A stretch of DNA of 64,000 nucleotides, taken from Bog-756 sp963745955. GTDB lineage: Bacteria > Actinomycetota > Acidimicrobiia > Acidimicrobiales > RAAP-2. The stretch lies in contig CAVUZI010000011.1 in NCBI GenBank assembly GCA_963745955.1, forward strand, positions 558,001 to 622,000, read 5' to 3'. The notes beneath the pieces are model-generated. The model was not told the origin of the DNA. It saw only the letters and a program-made list of their open reading frames with translations, and did not search any database. A program made the translations under genes and the position numbers. Shown one piece after another: positions 26,363-35,638 of the stretch (position 1 is its first letter; each line of letters begins with the position of its first letter).

Positions 26363-29121
26363 GAGGTCGCCCGCAGCGTCTCGACGAGCACGCCTCCTTG
26401 CGACAGCACGGGTTCGAACGCCGGGGAGCAGACGACGTCGTGCTCGATGGTCCGGTACCGTCCCGGCGGCAGCATCCCGGTCATCTCGATCTGCGCGGCA
26501 TCGGTGGGGCTGAAGATCAGATACGCATGGGGGTAGGCCTGCATGAGGTGAGAGAGCTCCGGCACCGGGTCCGCGGCGACCGCTTTGGCGACGGCGGGGG
26601 TATCACCGAGGTACCACAGGTACTGGTAGTCCGGATAATGGGTGAAAGCCCATGGCGTGTTGCCCGTCGCCCCGATCATGAGCGAACCCGGAGGGGCGAC
26701 GGAGTACAGGTGCTGCATGGCGCCCACTTCGGCCGGCGGCATGTAGTTCATGCGCTCCTTCCCGTCGTAGGAGACGAAGAAGCAGACGGTGAGGGCCAGG
26801 ATCACCAGAAGCCCCGCCACCCACCGGACGGTGCGCCGTGAGCGGGTGCCCGTCGGACGGGGAGCCAGGACCGTGGCCGCAAAGAGGGCGAGGAACGGCA
26901 GCCCGAACAGGAAGACCCGGAACACGACCTCGGTGCCGTAGCTGCTGACGACGAGGGCCAGTGCCGGGGTCACGGCCAGGCACGCGGCAGGTTGCCACCG
27001 GCGCCAGCGCGCCGAACGCCACGCACGCCAGGCACCGATCAGGGCCAGTACGCAGATCGCACCCGTGAGGGCCCGGTCGGCCTCGGCCACCACCACCTGG
27101 TCGTGACTGGCCACGCTGAGGTTGATCAAGGTGGCTGTGGTGTTGTCGAAAGGGTGGCCAAGGGTGCGGAGCACAGCCGGCAGTTTCTGGTGGAGGAAGG
27201 GCAGTCCCCAGATGAGGATCCATCCCACGCTGATCGCGGTCACCGCGGCGAGCAACGACCACGAACGGAGCCGGCGGGTCACAAGCAGCCCACCGAGGGC
27301 TGCGATCAGCATGAACGGGGTCAGTTGGTGACTGACTGCGATGGCGGCGGCGAGTATCACGATGGCGGCGTACATCGCCGGGGTGCGCGGGCGCGCATCC
27401 GGTTCGACGGGTGCTCCACCGCTGACGACGAGGGCAGGAGGCGGCCGATGTCCGAGCGCGGCGTACGCCGACCGGGTCCGGGCCGCCGCCGGGAGCCGCA
27501 GGAACCACCGCAACACGAGCGCGATGGCGGTGAGGTAGAGCACGTAGGCGAACGCCTGCGGCGAGAAGTAGTCCTGGCCGATCCAATTCCCGAGATAGAA
27601 GAGCCACACTGCCGTCCACACCACAGTCCGGTTGGAGGTGAAGCTCCGCATGATCAGCACCAACGGGGCCAGTGACAACAGCTCGGTCACGGGCGGTGCC
27701 CACACGGTGTACGACAGCGCCGAGGCGATCCCCGAACCGGACACGAACAGCGCGTTGAGCCCGAAGAACCCGGGCCAGTCCTGGTAGGCGGTCAGATTGG
27801 GCATGAACCGGTCGACCCCGTGATGGGTCACGATGAAGTCGACGATTCCCACGTGTTTGTAGGACCATGAGTAGCGCGTCGTCTCATAGAGGATGGCCGG
27901 CGTGGCATGCATGATGACGATGAGGAGCACCACATGCGCGGCGAGCAGGAGCGGCCCGGACCGCCGCCATCGCACCCACCACCAGAAGCTGACCGTCAGC
28001 AACCCCACGGCCACCCAGTAGACGACGGGCAGGACCGACACCAGGCCGAGGTCGGTCATGTGACCGATCTGGACCGACCAGGCAAATGTCGAACCCCACA
28101 CCGCGCCGATCACTGCCAATCCGATCCATCCCCGCCACGAACCCGGGCGCACTGCCGCTCCGCCCGACCGCGGCGACAGCGCCGCGGTGACATAGCCGAT
28201 CCCGGCGTCGACGACCCCGACCGCGACGGCCGCCGCCATCATGGGTCCGCCGTTGGCGCGACGGTGCGGGACGAGGCAGCGCACCAGCCGGCGCGGGATG
28301 ACACCGCGAAGGTAGGAGCGCTCGGTGGCCAGGGCCCGGTTTGCGCCGGCCATGCGGGCCACGACCGCCTTCGATCGGCCCTCCTTGTAGCACCGGCGGC
28401 CGAAGTACCTCCATGTGGCCCGGGTTGCCGGCACCTGGTGGACGACACCTGCCGACGGCTCGTAGATCAGGCGGCCACCCTGCTCCCCGGTCATCCGGAT
28501 ACAGAGCTCGGTCTCCTCGCAACCGCTGGCGTCCGCCCCCACCCGGCCCAACCCGGCGTCGAATCCGCCCGTGGTCACCAGGGCATCGCGACGGAACGAC
28601 ATGTTCGTGCCGATGAAGTTGCGGACAGGGGCCGTCGTCTCGGGCATCCCGTGGTACGAACAGCCGACCACCCAGTTGAACTCGGGCGGGAACCAGTGGG
28701 GGCGCTCCTCGCTCCACTTCGGGGTCACCGACCCGCCCACCCCGAGCACATCCGCGTCCCGGTACCTCTCGACGAGATGGGCCAGCCAGGAGTGGTCGGC
28801 TTCGGCATCGTCGTCGAGGAAGGCCACCACGTCGCCGGTCGCCGCGGCCACGCCGGCGTTGCGTGCACCGGACAGTCCCCGGCGACCGGCGTTGACGGTC
28901 ACGGTGACCTCGGGTAACTCACGGCGGATGCGGTCCACGAGCGTGTCGTTGTGATCGACCACGACGATGATCTCGGGCACGGCGGGATCCTGCGCCTGCA
29001 CGGAGCGGACTCCGGCGACAAGGTCGTCCCAACGGGCCTCGGTGTAGGTGCAGATGACGACGGAGACGGACAAGGTCCGGTCGGCGTCGGGTACGGCGAC
29101 GGCGCCGACCTGGGTTGTCAC
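26359..29121 (-). CDS. GT2 glycosyltransferase fused to a large polytopic membrane domain
   Basis: The 920-residue protein starts at a GTG overlapping the upstream stop codon. Residues of about 18-300 are a family 2 glycosyltransferase: VVICTYTEAR start, the metal-binding DDD at 103-105 (FLDDDAEAD), a NMSFRRDAL segment and a GCEETELCIR acceptor region. From about residue 340 there are a dozen or so helices with a long loop containing a DWPGFFGLN stretch, like the membrane part of GT-C-type enzymes or O-antigen ligase-like proteins. It likely transfers a sugar from a nucleotide donor to a lipid or growing chain and may also act on it outside. The fusion is unusual. Confidence 0.82.
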   Translation of the reverse strand: MTTQVGAVAVPDADRTLSVSVVICTYTEARWDDLVAGVRSVQAQDPAVPEIIVVVDHNDTLVDRIRRELPEVTVTVNAGRRGLSGARNAGVAAATGDVVAFLDDDAEADHSWLAHLVERYRDADVLGVGGSVTPKWSEERPHWFPPEFNWVVGCSYHGMPETTAPVRNFIGTNMSFRRDALVTTGGFDAGLGRVGADASGCEETELCIRMTGEQGGRLIYEPSAGVVHQVPATRATWRYFGRRCYKEGRSKAVVARMAGANRALATERSYLRGVIPRRLVRCLVPHRRANGGPMMAAAVAVGVVDAGIGYVTAALSPRSGGAAVRPGSWRGWIGLAVIGAVWGSTFAWSVQIGHMTDLGLVSVLPVVYWVAVGLLTVSFWWWVRWRRSGPLLLAAHVVLLIVIMHATPAILYETTRYSWSYKHVGIVDFIVTHHGVDRFMPNLTAYQDWPGFFGLNALFVSGSGIASALSYTVWAPPVTELLSLAPLVLIMRSFTSNRTVVWTAVWLFYLGNWIGQDYFSPQAFAYVLYLTAIALVLRWFLRLPAAARTRSAYAALGHRPPPALVVSGGAPVEPDARPRTPAMYAAIVILAAAIAVSHQLTPFMLIAALGGLLVTRRLRSWSLLAAVTAISVGWILIWGLPFLHQKLPAVLRTLGHPFDNTTATLINLSVASHDQVVVAEADRALTGAICVLALIGAWRAWRSARWRRWQPAACLAVTPALALVVSSYGTEVVFRVFLFGLPFLALFAATVLAPRPTGTRSRRTVRWVAGLLVILALTVCFFVSYDGKERMNYMPPAEVGAMQHLYSVAPPGSLMIGATGNTPWAFTHYPDYQYLWYLGDTPAVAKAVAADPVPELSHLMQAYPHAYLIFSPTDAAQIEMTGMLPPGRYRTIEHDVVCSPAFEPVLSQGGVLVETLRATS

Positions 29122-30458
29122 GGTGCACCAGACCGTCGCACGCGGGCCCGGCTGAGGGCGTAGGCCAGCGGACCGTACAGCAGGCCTCGGTGTTCGAGTC
29201 GGGTAAGAGAATGGGGCCACGAGTGCGGCCGGATACCCGAGGCGTCCCCCCGCCCCCGGAAGTAGGCCAATCCCGCCGGGACGCGGCACGCCATCGACCA
29301 CAGGGCCTTCGGATCGTGCACCGCGGCACTGGTCAGATACGCTCCCAGACCGACGCCATAGCCGTAGACCTGCCGGCGCACGGCAGACGGATCGCGGTGG
29401 TGATGGTGCCGGACCAGTGCCCCCGGCCGGTAGGCGAGCTCCCGTCCCGACATGACCACCTGGAACAGCGCGAGCAGATCGTCCCCGCCGCGTGCCGGCG
29501 TCCCGACGCCGGTTGCAGCATCGAAGCCGCCGATGCCGCGCAGCCATTCTGTTTCGAATGCCATGTTGGCCCCCGAGCCGAGCTTTCCGGCGGCAAACGG
29601 GAACAGGACATCGTCAGGCCGATTGGGACCAAGATCGTAGAGTCGGTCCTCGAACCCCTTGGCGAAGCGGCCATGGGCTTCGAGCATCACCTGCGTCGGC
29701 ACCTCGAGTTCGGCCGGGAGGATCAGCCCGGTCGCTCCGGCAACCCGCGGGTCGGCTACGAAGGGAGCGGCGAGCTCGCTCAGCCAATGGCGGTCGACCG
29801 CGACGTCGTCATCGGCGAACGCCACGATGGATCCGGTGGCCGCGGCCAGGCCGCAGTTGTGAGCGGCACCGAGCCCACGGAGCTCTTCGCGGAGGTAGGT
29901 GATCCGGCCCGTCTCTGCTCCCCGGTCCGCCACCAGTTCGGCGGTGTCCGAGCTGGTCGGATCGTTGTCGACGACCACGATGTCGAAGTCGGGGTACTCG
30001 AGAGCCAACAGGGTGTCGAGACACGCGTCGAGGCGTTCCGGTCGATCTCGGGTGGCGATGATGACGGTCACCGCTCTCGCCGCAGCCACTGTTCTCCGCC
30101 GCTCCTCGAGGCAGGGCGGGTTGTCGCACACGCCTCCGCCGGCCCAGAGGTCGAGCGAGTCCGGCTCGAGCCCGTCGGCCAGCAGATGCGACTCGATCGA
30201 CCCGCCCAGGGTGGTGCACACCGCCACGGGCCAGTCGAGCGCTGGATCGCAGGAATCGTCAGCCAGCGCGAGGCAACCGATGGGGTGGGTGTGCAGGCGA
30301 ACGAGGACGAACAGGGTCCGTCCGCTACAGGCCGGACCCACCGTGCGGCGGAGGGATTCCAGGCCGTCGGTGAGCTCGACGTCGGCCACGCCGACGGGCC
30401 CGAACAGCAGCAGGTCGAACAGCTCGCCGCCGTCAGCGACGGGGACGACCGCCGTCAT
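29118..30458 (-). CDS. GT2 glycosyltransferase with unknown N-terminal domain
   Basis: The product is 446 residues. The first 125 or so have a mixed fold without a known motif and include two Cys close together (GGGVCDNPPC). From about residue 128 (VTVIIATRDRPERL) it is a family 2 glycosyltransferase with the donor-metal motif VAFADDDVAVD, a GSGANMAFETEWL segment and a GGDDLLALF acceptor site. It should act in the cytoplasm on a nucleotide sugar. Both ends overlap neighbouring genes by four bases (ATGA upstream, GTGA downstream), so it is made together with the other two transferases. Confidence 0.85.
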   Translation of the reverse strand: MTAVVPVADGGELFDLLLFGPVGVADVELTDGLESLRRTVGPACSGRTLFVLVRLHTHPIGCLALADDSCDPALDWPVAVCTTLGGSIESHLLADGLEPDSLDLWAGGGVCDNPPCLEERRRTVAAARAVTVIIATRDRPERLDACLDTLLALEYPDFDIVVVDNDPTSSDTAELVADRGAETGRITYLREELRGLGAAHNCGLAAATGSIVAFADDDVAVDRHWLSELAAPFVADPRVAGATGLILPAELEVPTQVMLEAHGRFAKGFEDRLYDLGPNRPDDVLFPFAAGKLGSGANMAFETEWLRGIGGFDAATGVGTPARGGDDLLALFQVVMSGRELAYRPGALVRHHHHRDPSAVRRQVYGYGVGLGAYLTSAAVHDPKALWSMACRVPAGLAYFRGRGDASGIRPHSWPHSLTRLEHRGLLYGPLAYALSRARVRRSGAP

Positions 30459-31345
30459 GACGCGGCACGATGACCTCCGTCGTCGGCTCGCTCGTCACGA
30501 TCGGCGCCCCGCTTCACCCCCGGCTGGCGCTGCGCACTCGCCCGCTCACGGTACAAGGTCCGCAGGACCCTGACTCCGTCCCTGAAGGTGTGCAGGTTCG
30601 AGACGCCGCTCCTTCGGGGGAGCTCCATGCTGGGCACTTCGGCCATGCGCAGGCCCACGACGACGGCTCGGACTGTGATCTCCGTCTCGATCTCGAAACC
30701 GGTGGAACAGAGGTCGAGGTGGTCGAGGAACTGGCGACGGAAGCCGAAGAACCCGTAACACAGGTCGGTGAGCTGAGTCCGGTAGAGGTGGTTCGCCAGG
30801 CCCACCAGGGCGCGGTTTCCCGCCCGCCGGATGGGCGTGATGTCGAGGGACCCGCCGCCGAGCATGAAGCGCGAACCCTTCACGAAGTCGAATCCGTGCT
30901 CCAGGAAGTACAAGAGATTCGTGATCTCTCCGGGCGACATGGAGCCGTCCGCGTCCATCGCCACGATGATGTCGCCCTTGGCTGCGGTAAACCCGGCCCG
31001 CAGGGCGTTCCCCTTTCCGGGCGATACCTCCTCGAGGATGTGCACATCCGGTTTGCATGCGGCGGCCATCGTCTCGGTCACGTCCCATGACAGCCCGTCG
31101 ACCAGGATGACCTCGGTGACCGCATCGGGGACATGCTCGAGCACGGTCGCCAGGTTGAGCGCCTCGTTCTTCGTGGGGATCACCAGGCTGACGGTGTCCA
31201 GTCGTGGCGGCTGGCGCGTCGTGGAACGACGTTCGGCCCAGGTCGGGAGGCCAATGACCTCGGTATCGGTGATCCGACGCGACCTCGACCGCCGTGGGGA
31301 TCGCCGCTCACTGCTTTCAGAATCCGGCCGGCGGGAGGTATCCAT
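30455..31345 (-). CDS. GT2 glycosyltransferase, dolichol/polyprenyl-phosphate sugar transferase-like
   Basis: The 296-residue protein is a GT2 enzyme close to polyprenyl-phosphate glycosyltransferases: SLVIPTKNEALNL, LVDGLSWDVT, a GKGNALRAGF segment and the donor motif MDADGS at 130-135, followed by FVKGSRF. These normally charge a polyprenyl phosphate with one sugar, supplying the membrane glycosyltransferases. There are no membrane helices. The ATG at 31345 has an AAGGAGAG site 6-13 bases upstream, stronger than the in-frame starts at 31378 and 31441. As the first gene of the leftward run, it sets the likely promoter of the glycan operon in the 350 bases upstream. Confidence 0.86.
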   Translation of the reverse strand: MDTSRRPDSESSERRSPRRSRSRRITDTEVIGLPTWAERRSTTRQPPRLDTVSLVIPTKNEALNLATVLEHVPDAVTEVILVDGLSWDVTETMAAACKPDVHILEEVSPGKGNALRAGFTAAKGDIIVAMDADGSMSPGEITNLLYFLEHGFDFVKGSRFMLGGGSLDITPIRRAGNRALVGLANHLYRTQLTDLCYGFFGFRRQFLDHLDLCSTGFEIETEITVRAVVVGLRMAEVPSMELPRRSGVSNLHTFRDGVRVLRTLYRERASAQRQPGVKRGADRDERADDGGHRAAS

Positions 31346-31692
31346 GGGCTCTCCTTGCCTCGATGGACCGGTCGGCATGGACTCGATCGGAGCAACTGTG
31401 ATGAGTCCGTGTCTGCGGTCCGGTCCTTCGACGCACTCCATGGTCGCCTCGGGACGAAGGCCTGCTTGAGGGACTTCGTGTACTACCGCTCAGGGATCCC
31501 CTTGACACTGCTGCCCTCTCACTCCAGGGAAGTGCCGGCGGTGAATGGGCAGGACGTTCGGCGAAGACTTTTCGCTCGTTCCCTAGGTATCGGACGTCTG
31601 GGGCCCGAACTGAAGCCTTCAGGGGACTGACGCGACCCCGGGCACCACCATGAACAGGCCGGCCCGAGGGCCCACAACCCACTGCGCGTCGG
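31346..31692. other. intergenic region upstream of the glycan operon
   Basis: About 347 bases with no convincing gene. It must contain the promoter of the leftward glycan operon and the 3' end of the leftward gene at 31693. A short imperfect dyad (CTGAAGCCTTCAG) lies near 31612. I cannot point to a definite promoter. Confidence 0.4.
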
Positions 31693-32589
31693 TCAGCCGG
31701 GCTCCGTCCGTGCCAGGTGATCCGCCTCGGACAGTCGGGCGTCCACCACCGCCTCCACCGTGGCCACCACCCGGTCGGCCGCGGCCGTCAACACACCGGC
31801 ATCGATGTCCACGGTGGCGTGGACCCCGGCGTCGGGCCACAGACCGAGGACCCGGGCAGGCACCGGTCGGGAGGGTGAGCGGAGCCCGGCGGCCAGAGCC
31901 AGAAAGGCGAGCTCCTCAGCCCACGGGGCGCCCGGTCGGCCTCCGGACATCGAAACCAGGGCCACCGGTCGGTTGCAGCGGCCGACGTCGGCGGGCCCGG
32001 CCCGCTCGCCGTCCAACACAACCCGAAGTTCGGACCGGCCCTTGAGCCGCACCGGACGAGGCGCCGGGCAGGTCCATTGGTCGTCCACGCCGCCCACCTC
32101 GACGAGCTCGGAGATCGCCCTCCACTCGAGCGCCGACCACAGTGGGGTGGCCCAGCTGACGGCGTCGGCCAGAACCGAGGCCCGGCCGCCGGCGGCCAGG
32201 CCGGCGAACCACGGCTCCCAGTGGAATGTGCGCCAACCCGTTCGCTCCCACTCCGCCACCGCCTCGTCGGACACCGGCCCGGCCGCCTCCATGGGTGTGC
32301 GGAAGCGTCCGGAGACACAAGACCGGACGATGGCCAGCCCGAGAGATCGGCGAACGAACCGCGGCTTCCACGCGAACCCCTCAGGGGGTGCGGCCAGCGA
32401 CTGGGGGCAGGTCCGGGCCTGACGGAGGAGCGCCAGGTTCACGAGAACATGGTCGCCGGGTGGAAGGCGCTCGACCAACGGCCCGAGGCCGGAGACGAGA
32501 CGGTTCCGTACGTCGACGCGGGCGCCACCGTCGATCGGGGCCCGAGGAGGGGCCATGAGCTCCCGGGTCAGCTCGGAGGCCCCCATCAT
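31693..32589 (-). CDS. hypothetical protein paired with a PD-(D/E)XK-like nuclease
   Basis: The 298-residue product is soluble, without membrane helices or a signal, rich in Arg and Trp, with a conserved-looking stretch around FHWEPWFAGL and a Gly/Pro-rich middle. I do not recognise the family. Its ATGATG start overlaps the stop codon of the nuclease-like gene upstream, so the two proteins are made together. This suggests that they act in one complex or pathway, but nothing in its own sequence shows what it does. Confidence 0.65.
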   Translation of the reverse strand: MMGASELTRELMAPPRAPIDGGARVDVRNRLVSGLGPLVERLPPGDHVLVNLALLRQARTCPQSLAAPPEGFAWKPRFVRRSLGLAIVRSCVSGRFRTPMEAAGPVSDEAVAEWERTGWRTFHWEPWFAGLAAGGRASVLADAVSWATPLWSALEWRAISELVEVGGVDDQWTCPAPRPVRLKGRSELRVVLDGERAGPADVGRCNRPVALVSMSGGRPGAPWAEELAFLALAAGLRSPSRPVPARVLGLWPDAGVHATVDIDAGVLTAAADRVVATVEAVVDARLSEADHLARTEPG

Positions 32590-33575
32590 TGACGGCCCGA
32601 CACCCGGGAGGGCAGCAGCGCGCGGATGCCGGCGAGGGTGCGACGACTGGCGGCCACCAACAGCTCCTCTGTCACCGGATCGACATCCAGCTCGCCGGTC
32701 CGCGTGTAGTAGGTCGCCACCACGAACGGGGGAGCGGGATTCCTGAGCGCCTCGACCAGTGCGTAGAAGTGCAGGTCGGCGCGGTGCTCGATCCGCCGGG
32801 CCCCCGACTTGATCTCGACGATGGCCACCGACGCCTGTTGCTGCCCGGGCCTTCCGACGGCCAGGTCCACCCGGGCAGAGAGCTCGACAGCGCCACCGGC
32901 CAACCCCACTCGTAGCGCCTCTTGCGTGCGCGGCAACCAGGCCGGGTCCAGCCTCGGCCACCGTCGGACGAGCCCGTCTGCCTGGCGCTCGACCTCTGCC
33001 TGCAGCTCGGCCAGCTCGGATCTGGGCAGGCACTCGATCCACGAGACCAGCTCACGTTGCCGATCGTCGATGGCGAGGGCGGCCAGCGCGTCGGTCATGG
33101 GGTCGCCGATCGACCCCACGGTGACCAGCTGGCGGAAGAGGACATCGACGATGGCCCCACAGGCCATGGGCACGGTCGGTGGCCGGTGGCCGAACTCGAC
33201 ATCTGGCTGGTGGGCGTCGGAGGACAGCGCCCGGGTGAGCCTGTCCTTGGTCACGACCAGCGGTGACCCGCCCAGACCGATCGGACCACCTCCGGCACGG
33301 TGACCGCCTCCCTCGGGGACAAGGCCCTCCTCGAGGCCGTGTCGGAGCATCGCGGCGAGTTCGGGGTCGGCCGTCGGGCGGGGTCTCCCGGTTATCCGGA
33401 GCCGGTCGAGGAGCGCGGCACCGGCCAGCGGCTGCCAGGCGTCGGGCCCGAGAGGACGATGCCGAAGCTGGCCCTGGTCCAACGCCACCGGTCGTGCGCG
33501 ACCCGGTTCGTGAGGGTCCGATGGCATGCGACCACGCGTAGGGCCGGGAACACGGTCGACGTCCATCACCACCAT
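32586..33575 (-). CDS. RecB-like PD-(D/E)XK nuclease-family protein
   Basis: The 329-residue protein ends in a recognisable nuclease-like core: an Asp in SARVDLAVGRP, then VAIVEIKSGARR with the ExK pair, and a later helix with ADLHFYALVEAL. This D...ExK layout is that of Cas4/RecB-type PD-(D/E)XK nucleases. The N-terminal 150 residues are mostly helical and not recognised. The start at 33575 (MVVMDVDRV) is a choice; 33566 is also possible. The gene is coupled to the unknown protein at 31693. DNA repair, restriction or phage defence are all possible; no helicase or integrase gene is nearby to decide between them. Confidence 0.65.
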   Translation of the reverse strand: MVVMDVDRVPGPTRGRMPSDPHEPGRARPVALDQGQLRHRPLGPDAWQPLAGAALLDRLRITGRPRPTADPELAAMLRHGLEEGLVPEGGGHRAGGGPIGLGGSPLVVTKDRLTRALSSDAHQPDVEFGHRPPTVPMACGAIVDVLFRQLVTVGSIGDPMTDALAALAIDDRQRELVSWIECLPRSELAELQAEVERQADGLVRRWPRLDPAWLPRTQEALRVGLAGGAVELSARVDLAVGRPGQQQASVAIVEIKSGARRIEHRADLHFYALVEALRNPAPPFVVATYYTRTGELDVDPVTEELLVAASRRTLAGIRALLPSRVSGRQ

Positions 33576-33704
33576 GGGGTCAGTATGCCCGGTGGGTGTC
33601 ACATCCGACCTGGGGGGCAGGGTCAGCGGGGGCGGCGGAGGTTGCGTGGAGGCGGTCCGTGGGCTGACGGGAGTCGGACCGAGTCGCCGGTAGCCTCTCT
33701 TCTG

Positions 33705-34934
33705 ATGCCTGACGCCGCGGTCACCTCGTTCGCCGTCGTCTTCACCCTGTTCGCCGTGGTGACCGTGATTCTGCTGGTCCTGGTCCTCCGCTTCACCCTC
33801 CAGCGGGCCGCGGTGGCGCGGGCACGGTGGTTGGCGGAGCAGTCCGGCGACCAGGAGGCGATCGGCGAGGACGACGGCGAGGACGAGCGTGAACTGACCG
33901 CGCTGGTGCTGGCCGGAGGCGGCACCCGCGGGGCCGTCCAGATCGGCATGCTGCAGGTGCTCACGGAGCACGGCTTCACACCCGACCGGATCTACGGCTC
34001 GTCGGTGGGCGCGGTCAACGGTGTCGTCTTCGCCGCCGACCCGACACGACGTGGGGTCGAGCGAATGACGGAGATCTGGAGGGGACTGAACCGCGACGAC
34101 ATCTATCCGCAGGGGCGCCTGCATGGGCCGTGGCTCTACGTCCAGCAGCGGGATTCGGTCTACCCCAACACCGGGCTGCGGAAGGTCATCGAGGACGGGA
34201 TCGACTTCGAACGGCTCGAGGACGCCGTCATCCCGGTCGAGGTGGTGGCCACCTCCTTGACCGATGGCCAGGAGCGATGGTTCACCTACGGATCGGCCAC
34301 GGACGCCGTGCTGGCGTCGACGGCGGTCCCGGCCATCTTCCCGCCCGTGGAGATCGATGGCGAACGGTTCATCGACGGTGGGGTCGTCAACAACGTTCCC
34401 ATCAGGAGGGCCATCGAATCGGGGGCGACCCGGATCGTCGTGCTCCTGTGTGGCCCGCCCATGTACTCACCGGCTTCACCAAGGCGCCCGGTTGAGGCGA
34501 TGCTCAATTCCCTGATGATCTCCATCCATGCGCGGTTCGCCCGCGACATGGCCCAGCTGCCCCCGGGCGTGGAGGTCATCGTGTGCAGCGGGGTGCAAGG
34601 TGGAGCGCGTGATTTCGACGACTTCTCCTCCACCGAGTCCCTGATCGCGCAGGGACGAGAGGAGGCTTCCGAGGTGGTGCGACGCTACGGGCTCGGCGTT
34701 CCGGGCGTGTTCACCGCGCCGGCAGTCCCCGAGACGACGGATTCGGCACCGGACGGTAGCGGGGGCACAGCAGTGGCTCCGGCGGCTCCGGTTCCCGTCG
34801 ACTCCGGGCCGGTCGGCACGACTCGTGCCGCGAGATCGGCCGACGACGACGAGGCGTCCGAGGGCCCCGAGCCCGTCGTCGCCGCGGAGGCCGTCGAATC
34901 GTTGCCGGCGACCCATCCCGAGCCGGGCACGTAG
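33705..34934 (+). CDS. patatin-like phospholipase with N-terminal membrane anchor
   Basis: The 409-residue protein opens with one helix (FAVVFTLFAVVTVILLVLVL), then the patatin domain: oxyanion loop GGGTRGAVQ, nucleophile Ser in YGSSVGAVNG (GxSxG) and the catalytic Asp in FIDGGVVNN. Patatins hydrolyse acyl ester bonds of phospholipids with a Ser-Asp dyad. The domain ends near residue 325, after which the tail is Ala/Pro/Thr-rich and low in complexity. This tail overlaps the opposing acyltransferase gene by 250 bases, so the true C-terminus may be shorter if a frameshift or stop was missed. The ATG at 33705 follows a short intergenic stretch. Confidence 0.85.
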   Translation: MPDAAVTSFAVVFTLFAVVTVILLVLVLRFTLQRAAVARARWLAEQSGDQEAIGEDDGEDERELTALVLAGGGTRGAVQIGMLQVLTEHGFTPDRIYGSSVGAVNGVVFAADPTRRGVERMTEIWRGLNRDDIYPQGRLHGPWLYVQQRDSVYPNTGLRKVIEDGIDFERLEDAVIPVEVVATSLTDGQERWFTYGSATDAVLASTAVPAIFPPVEIDGERFIDGGVVNNVPIRRAIESGATRIVVLLCGPPMYSPASPRRPVEAMLNSLMISIHARFARDMAQLPPGVEVIVCSGVQGGARDFDDFSSTESLIAQGREEASEVVRRYGLGVPGVFTAPAVPETTDSAPDGSGGTAVAPAAPVPVDSGPVGTTRAARSADDDEASEGPEPVVAAEAVESLPATHPEPGT

Positions 34935-35638
34935 CGCCGGACCACCCGAGCCGGTACTCCGGCGATCACGCAGTGGTCGGGAAAGGTGCCACGCACCACC
35001 GCTCCTGCCCCCACCACCACGTTCCTCCCGAGCACCGTGCCCGGGAGGATGACGACACCGGTTCCGATCCAGCTCCCGCTGCCGATCAGGACCGGGACGT
35101 CGCTCGGCCACTGGACGTGCACCACCTGGTCAGGATCCTTGTACCCGTGGTTCTGGTCGGTGATGTACACGTAGGGCCCGGTATGGACATCGTCACCGAT
35201 CTCCAACTGGAAATGACCCACGATGTGACTTCCCCGCCCGATCATGCAACGGTCACCGATCCGAACCACCGGATCGGTGACCATCTTCTGACCCGGCACC
35301 ATGCCGGCGGAGATGCTGACGTGTGGCCCGATGAGGGTGTCACGGCCCACCCGGATCCAGCGCTCGCCGAAGATGGCCCCAGGGGGGAAGGCAAGGCAGC
35401 TGCCGGATCCGAAGGCCCCAAAGCGGGCGGCCTGGCGGTTTCCGGGTCCGATGGCACCGTGTTTGGCGGTCCAACTCCACGCCGCATTGATCATCGAGCT
35501 GAGCCAACGGCTCCGGGCCGGCGTGTCCGGCGGGGCCAGCCCCGGATGCCGGTGCGCCGGTTGTCCCGGTCCCGCCCCCTCGGCGCTCGACCCTGTGCGC
35601 TCGGACCCGTCGCCTCGGCCTGCGCTGCCATCGGTCAC
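34685..35638 (-). CDS. hexapeptide-repeat acyltransferase (LbH, maltose/galactoside O-acetyltransferase-like)
   Basis: The 317-residue protein carries a left-handed beta-helix built of isoleucine-rich hexapeptide repeats (for example VRVGRDTLIGPHVSISAG and VLIGSGSWIGTGVVILPG), with a catalytic His in ITDQNHGY. Such enzymes acetylate sugars or other acceptors with acetyl-CoA. The domain ends near GVPARVVRRYVPG; the remaining 70 residues are low-complexity Ser/Ala/Thr and overlap the patatin gene tail to tail. The GTG at 35638 is used; an internal ATG at 35495 is an alternative. It could modify a surface glycan, but it is not in the glycan operon. Confidence 0.82.
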   Translation of the reverse strand: MTDGSAGRGDGSERTGSSAEGAGPGQPAHRHPGLAPPDTPARSRWLSSMINAAWSWTAKHGAIGPGNRQAARFGAFGSGSCLAFPPGAIFGERWIRVGRDTLIGPHVSISAGMVPGQKMVTDPVVRIGDRCMIGRGSHIVGHFQLEIGDDVHTGPYVYITDQNHGYKDPDQVVHVQWPSDVPVLIGSGSWIGTGVVILPGTVLGRNVVVGAGAVVRGTFPDHCVIAGVPARVVRRYVPGSGWVAGNDSTASAATTGSGPSDASSSSADLAARVVPTGPESTGTGAAGATAVPPLPSGAESVVSGTAGAVNTPGTPSP

